Shown: positions 50,993 through 59,328 of the stretch, piece by piece
Layout of the letters: every line of letters begins with the position of its first letter
Numbering within the stretch: the stretch's first letter is position 1
Source of the DNA: an uncultured Paracoccaceae bacterium
GTDB lineage: Bacteria; Pseudomonadota; Alphaproteobacteria; Rhodobacterales; Rhodobacteraceae
Assembly: GCA_947487205.1 (NCBI GenBank)
Contig: CANKVU010000001.1
Location: forward strand, 186,001 to 250,000
Direction of reading: 5' to 3'
DNA length: 64,000 nucleotides
Program-made: the position numbers and the translations under genes
The notes under the pieces: model-generated
Database searches by the model: none
The model's input: only the letters and a program-made list of their open reading frames with translations
What the model was told of the DNA's origin: nothing

Positions 50993-51483
50993 AGTCCCGT
51001 CTCCCGGGCGATGAAATCGGCGATGGCCCCGGTGTCGTCGAGGTCGATGACCGGGCGGTCGGCGAGCCCCGGATCGCCCTTGGCCGCCACGGCGCGGATG
51101 GTGGGGTCGTCGGGCGCGATCAGGGGCCGCCCGGTCGCGTCCCGCCAGGCCTCCACCTTTGGATGGCGGTCGCGCTTCCACCCCTCGATCAGCACCAGGT
51201 CCGCCGGCGCCATCAGCCCCAGGAGGTCGTGGAGCGTCGGTTCGGGCGCCCCGTCCAGCTCCGTCATCAGCGCCCAGCGCCGCGCCGAGGACAAGAGGAC
51301 CTGCCCCGCCCCGGCCTCGCGGTGGCGGCGGCTGTCCTTGCCCTCGCGATCCACGTCGAAGCTGTGATGGGCGTGCTTCAGGGTCGACACGACCAGCCCG
51401 CGGGCGCGGAACTCGGCCACCAGCCGCACCATCAGCCCGGTCTTGCCGGCATTCTTCCATCCCGTGACGCCGTAGATCCTCAT
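50989..51483 (-). CDS. mobB: MobB: molybdopterin-guanine-dinucleotide biosynthesis protein B
   Basis: A 164-residue P-loop GTPase with Walker A GVTGWKNAGKT at the N-terminus, KHAHHSFDVDREGKDS and VLIEGWKRD (Walker B). It assists MobA in adding GMP to molybdenum cofactor. Overlaps mobA upstream and the fused moeA downstream by 4 bp each, in a translationally coupled operon. Confidence 0.92.
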   Translation of the reverse strand: MRIYGVTGWKNAGKTGLMVRLVAEFRARGLVVSTLKHAHHSFDVDREGKDSRRHREAGAGQVLLSSARRWALMTELDGAPEPTLHDLLGLMAPADLVLIEGWKRDRHPKVEAWRDATGRPLIAPDDPTIRAVAAKGDPGLADRPVIDLDDTGAIADFIARETGL

Positions 51484-52091
51484 CCCAGCATGTTCCGCGC
51501 GCGGGCCAGGTCGTCGGGCGTATTCACGTTGAAGAACGGGTCGCCCCGCTCGACCGGAAAGGCGGCGAGCGCGGTGCCGTGCCGGTCGGTCCAGGCCACG
51601 ACCTTTCGCACGCCCTCCTCCAGAGCGGCGCGCAGGTCGTCGCGCAGCGCCACCGGCCAGAGGCCGAAGGTCGGGTGGCGCACGATGCCGCCCCGTCCGT
51701 CGGGGGTCGCGGCGAGCGCCACCGGCCGGCCCTGCGCCTCCGCCGCCAGCAGGAGCTGCGGCACGAGATCGCCGGGAAGGAACGGCGTATCGGCGGCGAC
51801 CGACACCACGTGGGTGACGCCCAGGCCCGCCGCCCAGTCGAGCCCCGCGAGCACCCCCGCCAGAGGGCCGGGACGGTCCTCGCGCCCGTCGGGAACGACC
51901 GGCAGACCGAGATCCGCGAACCGCGCCGGATCACCGTTGGCGTTCAGCGCCAGATCCTCGACCTGGGGGGCGAAACGGTCGACCACCAGATCGAGGACCC
52001 GCGCGCCGCCCAGCGGCAGCAGCCCCTTGTCGCCGCCGCCCATGCGCGTGGCCCGCCCCCCGGCCAGGATCACGCCCGCCGGCGCGATCAT
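51480..52091 (-). CDS. mobA: MobA: molybdenum cofactor guanylyltransferase
   Basis: A 203-residue nucleotidyltransferase: LAGGRATRMGGGDKGLLPLGG N-terminal GTP-binding motif, VSVAADTPFLP metal-binding Asp and FFNVNTPDDLARA near the end. It converts Mo-molybdopterin to the guanine dinucleotide form needed by DMSO-reductase-type enzymes and formate dehydrogenase. Start at ATG 52091 is chosen; GTG at 52100 is the alternative. Its leader contains a 21-bp palindrome. Confidence 0.92.
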   Translation of the reverse strand: MIAPAGVILAGGRATRMGGGDKGLLPLGGARVLDLVVDRFAPQVEDLALNANGDPARFADLGLPVVPDGREDRPGPLAGVLAGLDWAAGLGVTHVVSVAADTPFLPGDLVPQLLLAAEAQGRPVALAATPDGRGGIVRHPTFGLWPVALRDDLRAALEEGVRKVVAWTDRHGTALAAFPVERGDPFFNVNTPDDLARARNMLG

Positions 52092-52112
52092 CGCCCGCAC
52101 CCGCAGCGGCGC

Positions 52113-52133
52113 CGAATTTTCGTCGAAAATTCG
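52113..52133. repeat. Palindromic element, copy A
   Basis: Perfect 10-bp arms CGAATTTTCG / CGAAAATTCG with a 1-nt spacer, flanked by GGCGC and CCCC. It starts 4 bp after the fdhD stop and 22 bp before the mobA start. It closely matches copy B at 60283-60303, differing by a compensated base pair. Confidence 0.75.
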
Positions 52134-52136
52134 CCC

Positions 52137-53003
52137 CTAGCCATCGGTCACGCTCCGCCCAACGCCCGCCGCGCCCCGCGGATCCGCGTCACGGACCAGC
52201 CGTGGCTCGCCCGCCAGGCAGGTGAAGCGGCGTCCCCTCAGGCGCCCGATCAGGGTCAGGCCGACCATCCCGGCGATCTCGACCCCCCAGGCGGTGAAGC
52301 CCGACCGCGACACCAGCGCCGGGATGCCCATATGGGCGCACTTGATCACCATCTCCGAGGTCAGCCGCCCCGTGGTATAGAGGATCTTGTCGGCCGGGTC
52401 GGCGCCTTCGGAGAGCATCCAGCCCGCCACCTTGTCGACCGCGTTGTGGCGCCCGACATCCTCCATGTAGACGAGCGGCCGGTCCTGCCGGCACAGCACC
52501 GTGCCGTGGATCGCTCCCGCCTCCAGGTAGAGCGACGGGGTCGTGTTGATCCGCTCGGCCAGGGCATAGAGCCAGCTCGTGCGGATCTCGGCCACCGGCA
52601 GGGTCAACCCCTCCAGCCCCTCCATCATGTCGCCGAAGACGGTCCCCACGGCGCAGCCCGAGGTCCGCGTGCGGCGCTTCAGCTTCTCCTCGTGATCCGT
52701 GGGCCGGTCGGTACGCACCACGACCACGCCGAGCTCCGCGTCGTGATCGACCCCGGTCACCGTCTCGCCCGGGCGCAGCATGCCCTGGTTCCTCAGGAAC
52801 CCCATCGCGAGGTAGTCGGGATAATCCCCAATCGTCATCGCGGTGACGATCTCCTGGCCGTTGAGGTAGATCGTCAGCGGCCGCTCCTCGACCACGTCGA
52901 TCTCGCGCATGCGCCCGTCCTGGTCGGTGCCGGTCACGCGGCGCGCCAGACCGCCGCGGGACGGGTCGGGGGCGATCAGATAGCCGGTATCCTCGGAATG
53001 CAT
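52137..53003 (-). CDS. fdhD: FdhD: formate-dehydrogenase sulfurtransferase
   Basis: A 288-residue protein that sulfurates molybdenum cofactor for formate dehydrogenase. DVGRHNAVDK and GRLTSEMVIK are family motifs; the cysteine loop is RTSGCAVGTV with a single cysteine, where E. coli FdhD has two. The ATG at 53003 starts the conserved N-terminus. First gene of the fdhD-mobA-mobB-moeA unit. No formate dehydrogenase genes occur in the window. Confidence 0.92.
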   Translation of the reverse strand: MHSEDTGYLIAPDPSRGGLARRVTGTDQDGRMREIDVVEERPLTIYLNGQEIVTAMTIGDYPDYLAMGFLRNQGMLRPGETVTGVDHDAELGVVVVRTDRPTDHEEKLKRRTRTSGCAVGTVFGDMMEGLEGLTLPVAEIRTSWLYALAERINTTPSLYLEAGAIHGTVLCRQDRPLVYMEDVGRHNAVDKVAGWMLSEGADPADKILYTTGRLTSEMVIKCAHMGIPALVSRSGFTAWGVEIAGMVGLTLIGRLRGRRFTCLAGEPRLVRDADPRGAAGVGRSVTDG

Positions 53004-53063
53004 TTGCAGATCCCATCTGGCTCGGGCAGAGCGGGTGTCGCCGAGGGACACTAGGGCGCAGCG

Positions 53064-53771
53064 ATGCCGGCCTCCACCGCGAAATCGAACTTCTGGGCCG
53101 GCTTCACGCAAGGTCTGCCCTTCATCTTCGTCATCGCGCCCTTCGGCGCGCTCTTCGGCGTCGTCGGCACCGAGGCGGGGCTCGACATCCCCCAGGTCAT
53201 GGCCTTCACGGTCCTCGTCATCGCCGGCGCGGCGCAATTCACCGCCGTTCAGCTGATGACCGACAACGCGCCGGTGATCCTGATCCTCGCCGCCGCGCTG
53301 ATGGTGAACCTGCGCATGGCGATGTATTCCGCCGCGCTCGTCCCCTACCTGGGCGCCGCGCCGCTCTGGCAGCGCGCCCTTGTCGCCTACCTCAACGTCG
53401 ACCAGTGCTATGCCTGCGCCGCCGCGCGCTACGAGGCGCGGCCCGGGATGACCGTGCGCGAGCGGGTCGCCTTCTTCTTGGGCGTCGCCGCGCCGGTGGC
53501 GCCGCTGTGGTACGTGGCCACCTGGGTCGGGGCCACCCTCGGCGCCACGGTGCCCGAGGCATGGGCGCTGGACTTCGCCCTGCCCATCACCTTCATCGCC
53601 CTCCTCGGGCCGCTCCTGCGAACCGTCCCGAACATTGCCGCGGCGCTGGTCTCGGCGGCCATGGCGCTGGTCCTGCGCGGCCTGCCGCCGGGGATCGGCC
53701 TGATCCTGGCTGCCGCCTGCGCGCTCGTCACCGGCGCGCTGGTCGAGATCTGGCTGGAGCGGCGCGCATGA
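53064..53771 (+). CDS. azlC: AzlC-family branched-chain amino-acid exporter subunit
   Basis: A 235-residue membrane protein with six or more helices and the AzlC segments GFTQGLPF, APFGALFGVVG and AAQFTAVQLM. With AzlD it exports branched-chain amino acids or analogues. Coupled to azlD by ATGA. Divergent from fdhD. Confidence 0.92.
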   Translation: MPASTAKSNFWAGFTQGLPFIFVIAPFGALFGVVGTEAGLDIPQVMAFTVLVIAGAAQFTAVQLMTDNAPVILILAAALMVNLRMAMYSAALVPYLGAAPLWQRALVAYLNVDQCYACAAARYEARPGMTVRERVAFFLGVAAPVAPLWYVATWVGATLGATVPEAWALDFALPITFIALLGPLLRTVPNIAAALVSAAMALVLRGLPPGIGLILAAACALVTGALVEIWLERRA

Positions 53772-54097
53772 CCATGCCCGATGCCACGATCTGGCTGATC
53801 ATCCTCGGCCTCGCCGTCGGGACCTTCCTGCTGCGTTTCTCGTTCCTGGGCCTGCTGGGCGACACGCCGCTGCCCGGCTGGATCCGCCGCCTGCTCCGCT
53901 TCACCCCGGTGGCGGTCTTTCCCGCGATCGTGGCGCCCCTCGTGGTCTTTCCCGCGGCGACGGACGGGTCGCCCGACCCCTCGCGCGCCGCCGCGGCCCT
54001 CGTGGCGCTCGCACTGGCCGTCGCGTTCCGCTCCGTCCTGGCCGCGCTCGCGGGCGGCGCCGCGACGCTCTACCTGATGCTGTGGCTGATCGGCTGA
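53768..54097 (+). CDS. azlD: AzlD-family exporter subunit
   Basis: A 109-residue partner of AzlC with four hydrophobic segments (TIWLIILGLAVGTFLLRFSF ... VALALAVAFRSVLAALAGG). Start ATG overlaps the azlC stop by 4 bp. Confidence 0.9.
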   Translation: MTMPDATIWLIILGLAVGTFLLRFSFLGLLGDTPLPGWIRRLLRFTPVAVFPAIVAPLVVFPAATDGSPDPSRAAAALVALALAVAFRSVLAALAGGAATLYLMLWLIG

Positions 54098-54173
54098 GAT
54101 GCCGGGACCACCGCCGGTCCCGGCAACAATTCCCCCCCGCGACCGCGGACCGTCCCGAATGGCCGCGCGTCGA

Positions 54174-54202
54174 TTGACAGGCCCGCATTCCCGGCATTTA
54201 AG
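54174..54202 (+). promoter_or_regulatory. Strong sigma70-type promoter of the UDP-glucose dehydrogenase gene
   Basis: TTGACA (54174-54179, perfect) and TTTAAG (54197-54202) are exactly 17 bp apart, ending 33 bp before the ATG at 54236. This is the best promoter match seen in the window. Confidence 0.7.
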
Positions 54203-54235
54203 CGCGCCGAACCATACTGGCGGAAGGGCTGGCCC

Positions 54236-55561
54236 ATGAAAATCGCGATGATCGGCACCGGATATGTCGGCCTGGTCTCGGGGGTATGCTTCTCGGATTT
54301 CGGACACGACGTGGTCTGCGTCGATACGAATTCCGACAAGATCGCCCGGCTGGAGCGCGGCGAGGTTCCGATCTACGAGCCCGGGCTCGACGTCCTGATG
54401 GCCCGCAACGTCGAGGCGGGGCGGCTGTCCTTCACCACCGACCTGGCGGCGGCGCTGCAGGGCGCGCAGGCGATCTTCATCGCGGTGGGCACCCCGACCC
54501 GGCGCGGCGACGGCCATGCCGACCTGACCTACGTGATGGCCGCGGCACAGGCCGTGGCCAAGGTTGCCGATGACGGCGTGGTGATCGTCACCAAGTCCAC
54601 CGTCCCCGTGGGCACCAACCGCAAGGTTGCCGAGACCGTCGCCGCGGCCAATCCCGATCTCGACTTCGACGTGGCCTCGAACCCCGAATTCCTGCGCGAG
54701 GGCGCGGCGATCGACGATTTCATGCATCCCGACCGCGTGGTGGTGGGCGTGCAGACCGACCGCGCCGGGCAGATCATGTCCGAGATCTACCGGCCGCTCT
54801 TCCTGCGCGAATTCCCGATCATCGTCACCGACCTCGAATCGGCCGAGATGATCAAGTACGCGGCCAATGCCTTCCTCGCCACCAAGATCACCTTCATCAA
54901 CGAGATCGCCGCGCTTTGCGAGAAGGTCGGCGCCGACGTGAAGCAGGTCAGCCGCGGCATGGGGCTCGACGGGCGCATCGGCAACAAGTTCCTGCATGCG
55001 GGCCCGGGCTATGGCGGTTCCTGCTTTCCCAAGGACACCCGGGCGCTGGCCCGGATCGGGCAGGAATTCGCGGCGCCGATGCGCATCACCGAAATGGTGA
55101 TCGAGGCCAACGAGGAGGCCAAGCGGCGCATGATCGCCAAGCTCAGGGACCTCTGCGGCGACAGCTTCAACGGCAAGCGCGTCGCGGTTCTGGGCGTGAC
55201 CTTCAAGCCCAATACCGACGACATGCGGGAGGCTCCGGCCCTGACGATCGTGCCCGCGCTGGTGGGCGGCGGGGCGGAGGTCCGCGTCTGCGATCCGCAG
55301 GGGCGCCGCGAGGGCGAGGCGCTCCTTCCGGGCGTCGCCTGGGTCGTCGACCCCTACGAGGCCGCGCGGGAGGCGGACCTCCTCGTCGTCCTGACCGAAT
55401 GGAACGAGTTCCGCGCGCTGGACCTGCGCCAGATCGCCACCGACATGCGGACGCCGCGGATGGCCGACCTGCGGAACGTCTATACCGCGTCGGACGCCGC
55501 GGAGGCGGGTTTCACCTCCTATGCGAGCGTTGGCCGGGTGCCCTTCGGCCTGCCGGACTGA
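54236..55561 (+). CDS. UDP-glucose 6-dehydrogenase
   Basis: A 441-residue NAD-dependent enzyme making UDP-glucuronate for capsules, exopolysaccharide or lipopolysaccharide. GTGYVGLVSG nucleotide-binding motif at residues 7-16, catalytic Cys in GGSCFPKDT and NPEFLREG. Full length. Preceded by a strong promoter; no other polysaccharide genes adjoin it. Confidence 0.95.
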   Translation: MKIAMIGTGYVGLVSGVCFSDFGHDVVCVDTNSDKIARLERGEVPIYEPGLDVLMARNVEAGRLSFTTDLAAALQGAQAIFIAVGTPTRRGDGHADLTYVMAAAQAVAKVADDGVVIVTKSTVPVGTNRKVAETVAAANPDLDFDVASNPEFLREGAAIDDFMHPDRVVVGVQTDRAGQIMSEIYRPLFLREFPIIVTDLESAEMIKYAANAFLATKITFINEIAALCEKVGADVKQVSRGMGLDGRIGNKFLHAGPGYGGSCFPKDTRALARIGQEFAAPMRITEMVIEANEEAKRRMIAKLRDLCGDSFNGKRVAVLGVTFKPNTDDMREAPALTIVPALVGGGAEVRVCDPQGRREGEALLPGVAWVVDPYEAAREADLLVVLTEWNEFRALDLRQIATDMRTPRMADLRNVYTASDAAEAGFTSYASVGRVPFGLPD

Positions 55562-55586
55562 CCCGCGACCGGCCCCCGCGCGCCGC

Positions 55587-56201
55587 TCAGGTGCGCGGGG
55601 CCGAGACCCCGTTCCGCCCGAAGACGACGTTGTGATTCGTGTCCACGTTCGTCATGTCGATCCGGCGCGTCTCCACGCCCGGGAGCGCGGCGAACGAGTC
55701 CATCAGCGCCCCGGGAAACAGCGTCCGGCGGACATCGATCCCCGCCTCCCTGAGGATGCCGCTGGTGGTGATCGCGCAGGTCGCATGCGAGGCTCGCCCG
55801 TTCGACCGCACGAGCGCGATCAGGCGCCCGGCGGTGGCGGGATCGACGGCGACCTTCTGGCGGATCATGTAATAAGCCGGCCGCACGTGGTAATCGGTAT
55901 AGACCCGGTCGATCAGCGGCGTGATCCCGTAGAGCACGTCGTCCACCTCTGGAACGCCGGGATGCACGAACGACCCGGCCGGGTCCCACAGCACCCGTTG
56001 CGCCCCGTCGATCAGCAGCGCGGTATGCGCGCCCCCGTCCGAGCGCACGTCGCGCACGGTGATCAACGTGATCGACGGGGACGCCCCCGACACATAGGTG
56101 CTGCGTCGCATCACCTCGGGGCCGGCATTCGGCGGGTTCGGCGGCGCGCAGGCCGACAGGGTCGCTGCCAGCAGGCAGAGCGCCAGGAAACGCAGAATCA
56201 C
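55587..56201 (-). CDS. Lipoprotein of unknown function, possible permuted papain-like fold
   Basis: A 204-residue lipoprotein with lipobox LSAC (Cys18). Two conserved-looking spots, GGAHTALLIDG with His59 and SHATCAITTS with Cys142, have the His-before-Cys order of permuted NlpC/P60-type (YiiX/YaeF-like) peptidases. The assignment is my inference; no family is recognised with confidence. A GC-rich hairpin lies between it and the convergent UDP-glucose dehydrogenase gene. Confidence 0.7.
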   Translation of the reverse strand: MILRFLALCLLAATLSACAPPNPPNAGPEVMRRSTYVSGASPSITLITVRDVRSDGGAHTALLIDGAQRVLWDPAGSFVHPGVPEVDDVLYGITPLIDRVYTDYHVRPAYYMIRQKVAVDPATAGRLIALVRSNGRASHATCAITTSGILREAGIDVRRTLFPGALMDSFAALPGVETRRIDMTNVDTNHNVVFGRNGVSAPRT

Positions 56202-56208
56202 GGGACGG

Positions 56209-56343
56209 TCAGCCGTTGACGATCGCCAGGAAGATCAGGGCGAGGATGATGAAGACGACGGTGCGCGTCACCCAGGTGATGAACCCGTTGAAGGTCTTCT
56301 CCTGGGTTTCGATGTCCATCGACCCGTGGGTGTGCTTGGCCAT
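56209..56343 (-). CDS. aa3-type cytochrome c oxidase subunit IV
   Basis: A 44-residue single-helix protein (MAKHTHGSMDIETQEKTFNG, then VVFIILALIFLAIVNG) that matches the small subunit IV of Rhodobacter/Paracoccus aa3 cytochrome oxidase. It is not needed for catalysis in known systems but stabilises the complex. The ATG has GGAG upstream. The large cox operon is elsewhere. Confidence 0.9.
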   Translation of the reverse strand: MAKHTHGSMDIETQEKTFNGFITWVTRTVVFIILALIFLAIVNG

Positions 56344-56424
56344 GTATTCGCTCCGAAAATCTGAGGCTGCGGTGGCCTGATAGCCCATACGCCGCCCCCT
56401 GTCACCGCCCAGTTGCGGCGCGCC

Positions 56425-57447
56425 TCAGGCCGCTTCGAACAGCCACCGCCCCTCGGCGTCGATCTCGCGGCGGGCTCGGCCCGTATGCATGAGGTGCAGG
56501 CAATGGGCCATCGCCTCCACCAGCGCCAGGCCGTATTCCCCCTTGCCGATCCGTCGCCCGAAGAGCGGCTGAAAGCACGCCCCGGCCGCCTTCGGCTCCG
56601 ACAGGTGGCGCTCCAGCCGGTCGAGCGCGCCGTTATGGTTCTGGATCAGCTGGTCCAGCCGCAGCGGCAAGCCGCGGAACGGCAGCTTGTGGCCGGGCAG
56701 GACCAGCCGATCGGCGGTGGCCAACCCCTTCAGCCGCTCGCAGGCGATCAGCCAGTCGCCGACCGGATCGGCCTCTGGCTCGGTCGCGTAGACTCCCAGA
56801 TTGGGCGAGATCGACGGCAGCAGCTGATCGCCGCCCAGCACCAGCTCGCCCGCCTCCTCCCACAGGGTCACGTGCTCGGGCGCGTGTCCGGCGCCCATGT
56901 GGACGTGCCACCAGCGCCCGCCCAGCTCGATCATCTGCTCGTCGGTCAGCCGGGTATAGCCCAGCGGCAACGGCGCCACCACGTCGGCGAAGTTGAACGG
57001 GCGCTCGCCCAGGCGTTCCGACAGGATCTCGGCATCCATGCCCGCCGCGCGCCAGAAGGCGACCGTCTCGGCGGCGGGGCGTTCCTGCTCGTCGAGCTGC
57101 AGCATCCGCGCCATCAGCCAGGCCGTGCGCGAGGTCCAGAGTTCGGCGCCCTGCCCGGCCTGGAACCAGCCGGCCAGCCCCACATGGTCGGGATGATGGT
57201 GGGTGACGATGACCCGGCGCACCCGGCGGCCGTCCAGCGCGGCCAGCCAAAGCTGCCGCGTGCGGCGCGAATCGAACCCGGTATCGACGATCGTGACCCC
57301 GTCGCAATCCTCCAGGATCCAGCAATTGACGTGATCTAGCGCCATGGGCAGCGGCAGGCGCAACCATTCCACCCCCTCGGCGACGCGGACCGGCGCGCCG
57401 AAGGCGGGCGCCTCCGCCCAGGGGTACGAGATCCTGTTGTCTTCCAT
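56425..57447 (-). CDS. MBL-fold metallohydrolase
   Basis: A 340-residue metallo-beta-lactamase-fold hydrolase with THHHPDHVGLAG (metal site), HMGAGHAPEH, GGDQLLP and PGHKLPF. Class members act on thioesters, lactones or phosphodiesters; substrate unknown. The ATG at 57447 is used; one 9 bp upstream is possible. Neighbour of an acyl-CoA dehydrogenase, so an acyl-thioester role is conceivable. Confidence 0.87.
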   Translation of the reverse strand: MEDNRISYPWAEAPAFGAPVRVAEGVEWLRLPLPMALDHVNCWILEDCDGVTIVDTGFDSRRTRQLWLAALDGRRVRRVIVTHHHPDHVGLAGWFQAGQGAELWTSRTAWLMARMLQLDEQERPAAETVAFWRAAGMDAEILSERLGERPFNFADVVAPLPLGYTRLTDEQMIELGGRWWHVHMGAGHAPEHVTLWEEAGELVLGGDQLLPSISPNLGVYATEPEADPVGDWLIACERLKGLATADRLVLPGHKLPFRGLPLRLDQLIQNHNGALDRLERHLSEPKAAGACFQPLFGRRIGKGEYGLALVEAMAHCLHLMHTGRARREIDAEGRWLFEAA

Positions 57448-57488
57448 GGCGCGCATGTACCGGGCTCGCCCGGTCCCGTCAAAGCCCC

Positions 57489-59192
57489 TCAGGTTGCGCC
57501 CAGATCCTCCAGCGACATGGCGTAGAGCCCCTCGGCCCCCGCCCGCGCCTGCGCCAGCAGGGCCGCGTGTTCGGGCAGAAGCCGGCGGACATAGATCTCG
57601 GCCAGTGCCGCCCGCCCCGCCCCGGACGCCGTATCCGCCGCGGCGGCCTTCAGGTGCGCCCACCCGCCCAGCACCCGGGCGAAGGCGCGCAGATACGGCA
57701 CGGCCCCGGCGAACCGGTCCTGCAGGTCTCGCTCCACCAGCCAGGCGGTCGTGTCCCGCAGCGCCGACGCGGCCGCGCCGACCGCCTCTGCCAGCGCGCC
57801 GCCCATGGCCTCGGCGTCGGCCGCGATCTCGTCGATCAGGGCGAAGGCGGCCGTTCCGCCATCCTTCATCTTGCGCCCGACGAGGTCCATCGCCTGGATG
57901 CCGTTCGTGCCCTCGTAGATCGTCGTGACGCGGACATCGCGGGCGTATTGCGCCGCGCCCGTCTCCTCGACGAATCCCATGCCGCCATGGACCTGGATGC
58001 CCTCCTGCGCGGCGGCCACGCCCACATCCGAGCCGAACGCCTTCGAGATCGGCGTCAGCAGCGCCGCCCGCGCGGCCCAGCCCGGCTCGCCCGTCGCCTT
58101 CGCCATGTCGATGGCCACCGCGTTCAGCGTCGCGATCGCCCGCGCGGCGAAGATGTCCGCCCGCATCCCCGTCAGCATCCGGCGCACGTCGGCATGCTCG
58201 GCGATGGTACCGGTGCCGCCGGCCTGGCCCTGGCGGCGATCCGTCGCATAGGCCAGCGCATGCTGATAGGCGCCCTCGGCCACGCCGATCCCCTGCACCC
58301 CGACGCCTAGGCGCGCATTGTTCATCATCGTGAACATGGCCGCCATGCCGGCATTCTCCTCGCCCACGAGCCAGCCCGTGGCGGCGTCGTATTCCATCAC
58401 GCAGGTGGGCGAGCCGTGGATGCCGAGCTTGTGCTCGAGGCTGACGACCCGCACCCCGTTGCGCGGCCCCGGGCCGCCCTCGGCGTCGGGCAGGAATTTC
58501 GGCACCAGGAACAGGCTGATCCCCCGGGTCCCCTCCGGCGCGTCCGGCAGCCGCGCCAGCACCAGATGGCAGACATTGTCGAGGAAGTCGGCATCCCCCC
58601 AGGTGATGTAGATCTTCTGCCCGGTGATGGCGTAGGTGCCCTCGCCGTCCGGCACCGCCTTCGTGGTCAGCGCGCCCACGTCCGACCCCGCCTGCGGCTC
58701 GGTCAGGTTCATGGTGCCCGACCATTCCCCGCTGGTCAGCTTCGGCAAGTAGAGCGCCCGGATCGCGTCCGAGGCATGGTGCTCCAGCGCCTCGATCTGA
58801 CCCTGGCTCAGCATCGGGCAGAGCTGCAGAGACAGGCAGGCCGACGACATCATCTCGTTGACCGCCATCGCCACCGCCACCGGCAGGCCCATGCCGCCGT
58901 ATTCGGGATCGGCCGACATGCCGATCCAGCCGCCCTCGGCGATGGCGCGGTAGCCCTCGGCGAAGCCGGGCGAGGTGCGCACGACGCCGTTTTCCAGCCG
59001 CGCAGGGCTCTCGTCGCCGGGCCGCTGGAGCGGCGCCAGCACGTCCTCGCACATCCGCGCCGCCTCGCTCAGGATCTGGTCGACGAGATCCGGCGTCGCC
59101 TCGGCGAACCGCTCCGAGGCCGCGACGCGGTCGAGCCCCGCGACATGGTCGAAGAGCAGCCGGAAATCCCCCAGCGGCGCGCGATACGACAT
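57489..59192 (-). CDS. Acyl-CoA dehydrogenase, large C-terminal-domain type (DmdC-like)
   Basis: A 567-residue FAD enzyme, longer than classical acyl-CoA dehydrogenases (about 380) because of the extra C-terminal region found in DmdC-like and FadE-like proteins. Motifs TEPQAGSDVGAL and YEGTNGIQAMDL, with MTWGDADFL-type middle. It oxidises an acyl-CoA; DmdC members act on methylmercaptopropionyl-CoA in DMSP catabolism, but no dmd neighbours are seen. An ATG 6 bp upstream is equally near. Confidence 0.88.
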   Translation of the reverse strand: MSYRAPLGDFRLLFDHVAGLDRVAASERFAEATPDLVDQILSEAARMCEDVLAPLQRPGDESPARLENGVVRTSPGFAEGYRAIAEGGWIGMSADPEYGGMGLPVAVAMAVNEMMSSACLSLQLCPMLSQGQIEALEHHASDAIRALYLPKLTSGEWSGTMNLTEPQAGSDVGALTTKAVPDGEGTYAITGQKIYITWGDADFLDNVCHLVLARLPDAPEGTRGISLFLVPKFLPDAEGGPGPRNGVRVVSLEHKLGIHGSPTCVMEYDAATGWLVGEENAGMAAMFTMMNNARLGVGVQGIGVAEGAYQHALAYATDRRQGQAGGTGTIAEHADVRRMLTGMRADIFAARAIATLNAVAIDMAKATGEPGWAARAALLTPISKAFGSDVGVAAAQEGIQVHGGMGFVEETGAAQYARDVRVTTIYEGTNGIQAMDLVGRKMKDGGTAAFALIDEIAADAEAMGGALAEAVGAAASALRDTTAWLVERDLQDRFAGAVPYLRAFARVLGGWAHLKAAAADTASGAGRAALAEIYVRRLLPEHAALLAQARAGAEGLYAMSLEDLGAT

Positions 59193-59328
59193 CTGCATCC
59201 CCCGTCCTGCCACCCGGCCTGCCGCCGGACCGCCCTGATGATGGTCCGCAGCCGGTCCGGGGGCAAGCGCGACGCGGCGTTCGCGGCCTCTGGCCAAAGC
59301 GCGCGGCCTGGCCTAATCGCGGACCGCG

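Noticed and set aside
50993-51460. In-frame upstream extension of the moeA fusion through mobB
   Set aside because: The sequence is Arg/Gly/Pro-rich shadow of mobB, and the GTG overlapping the mobB stop explains the start.
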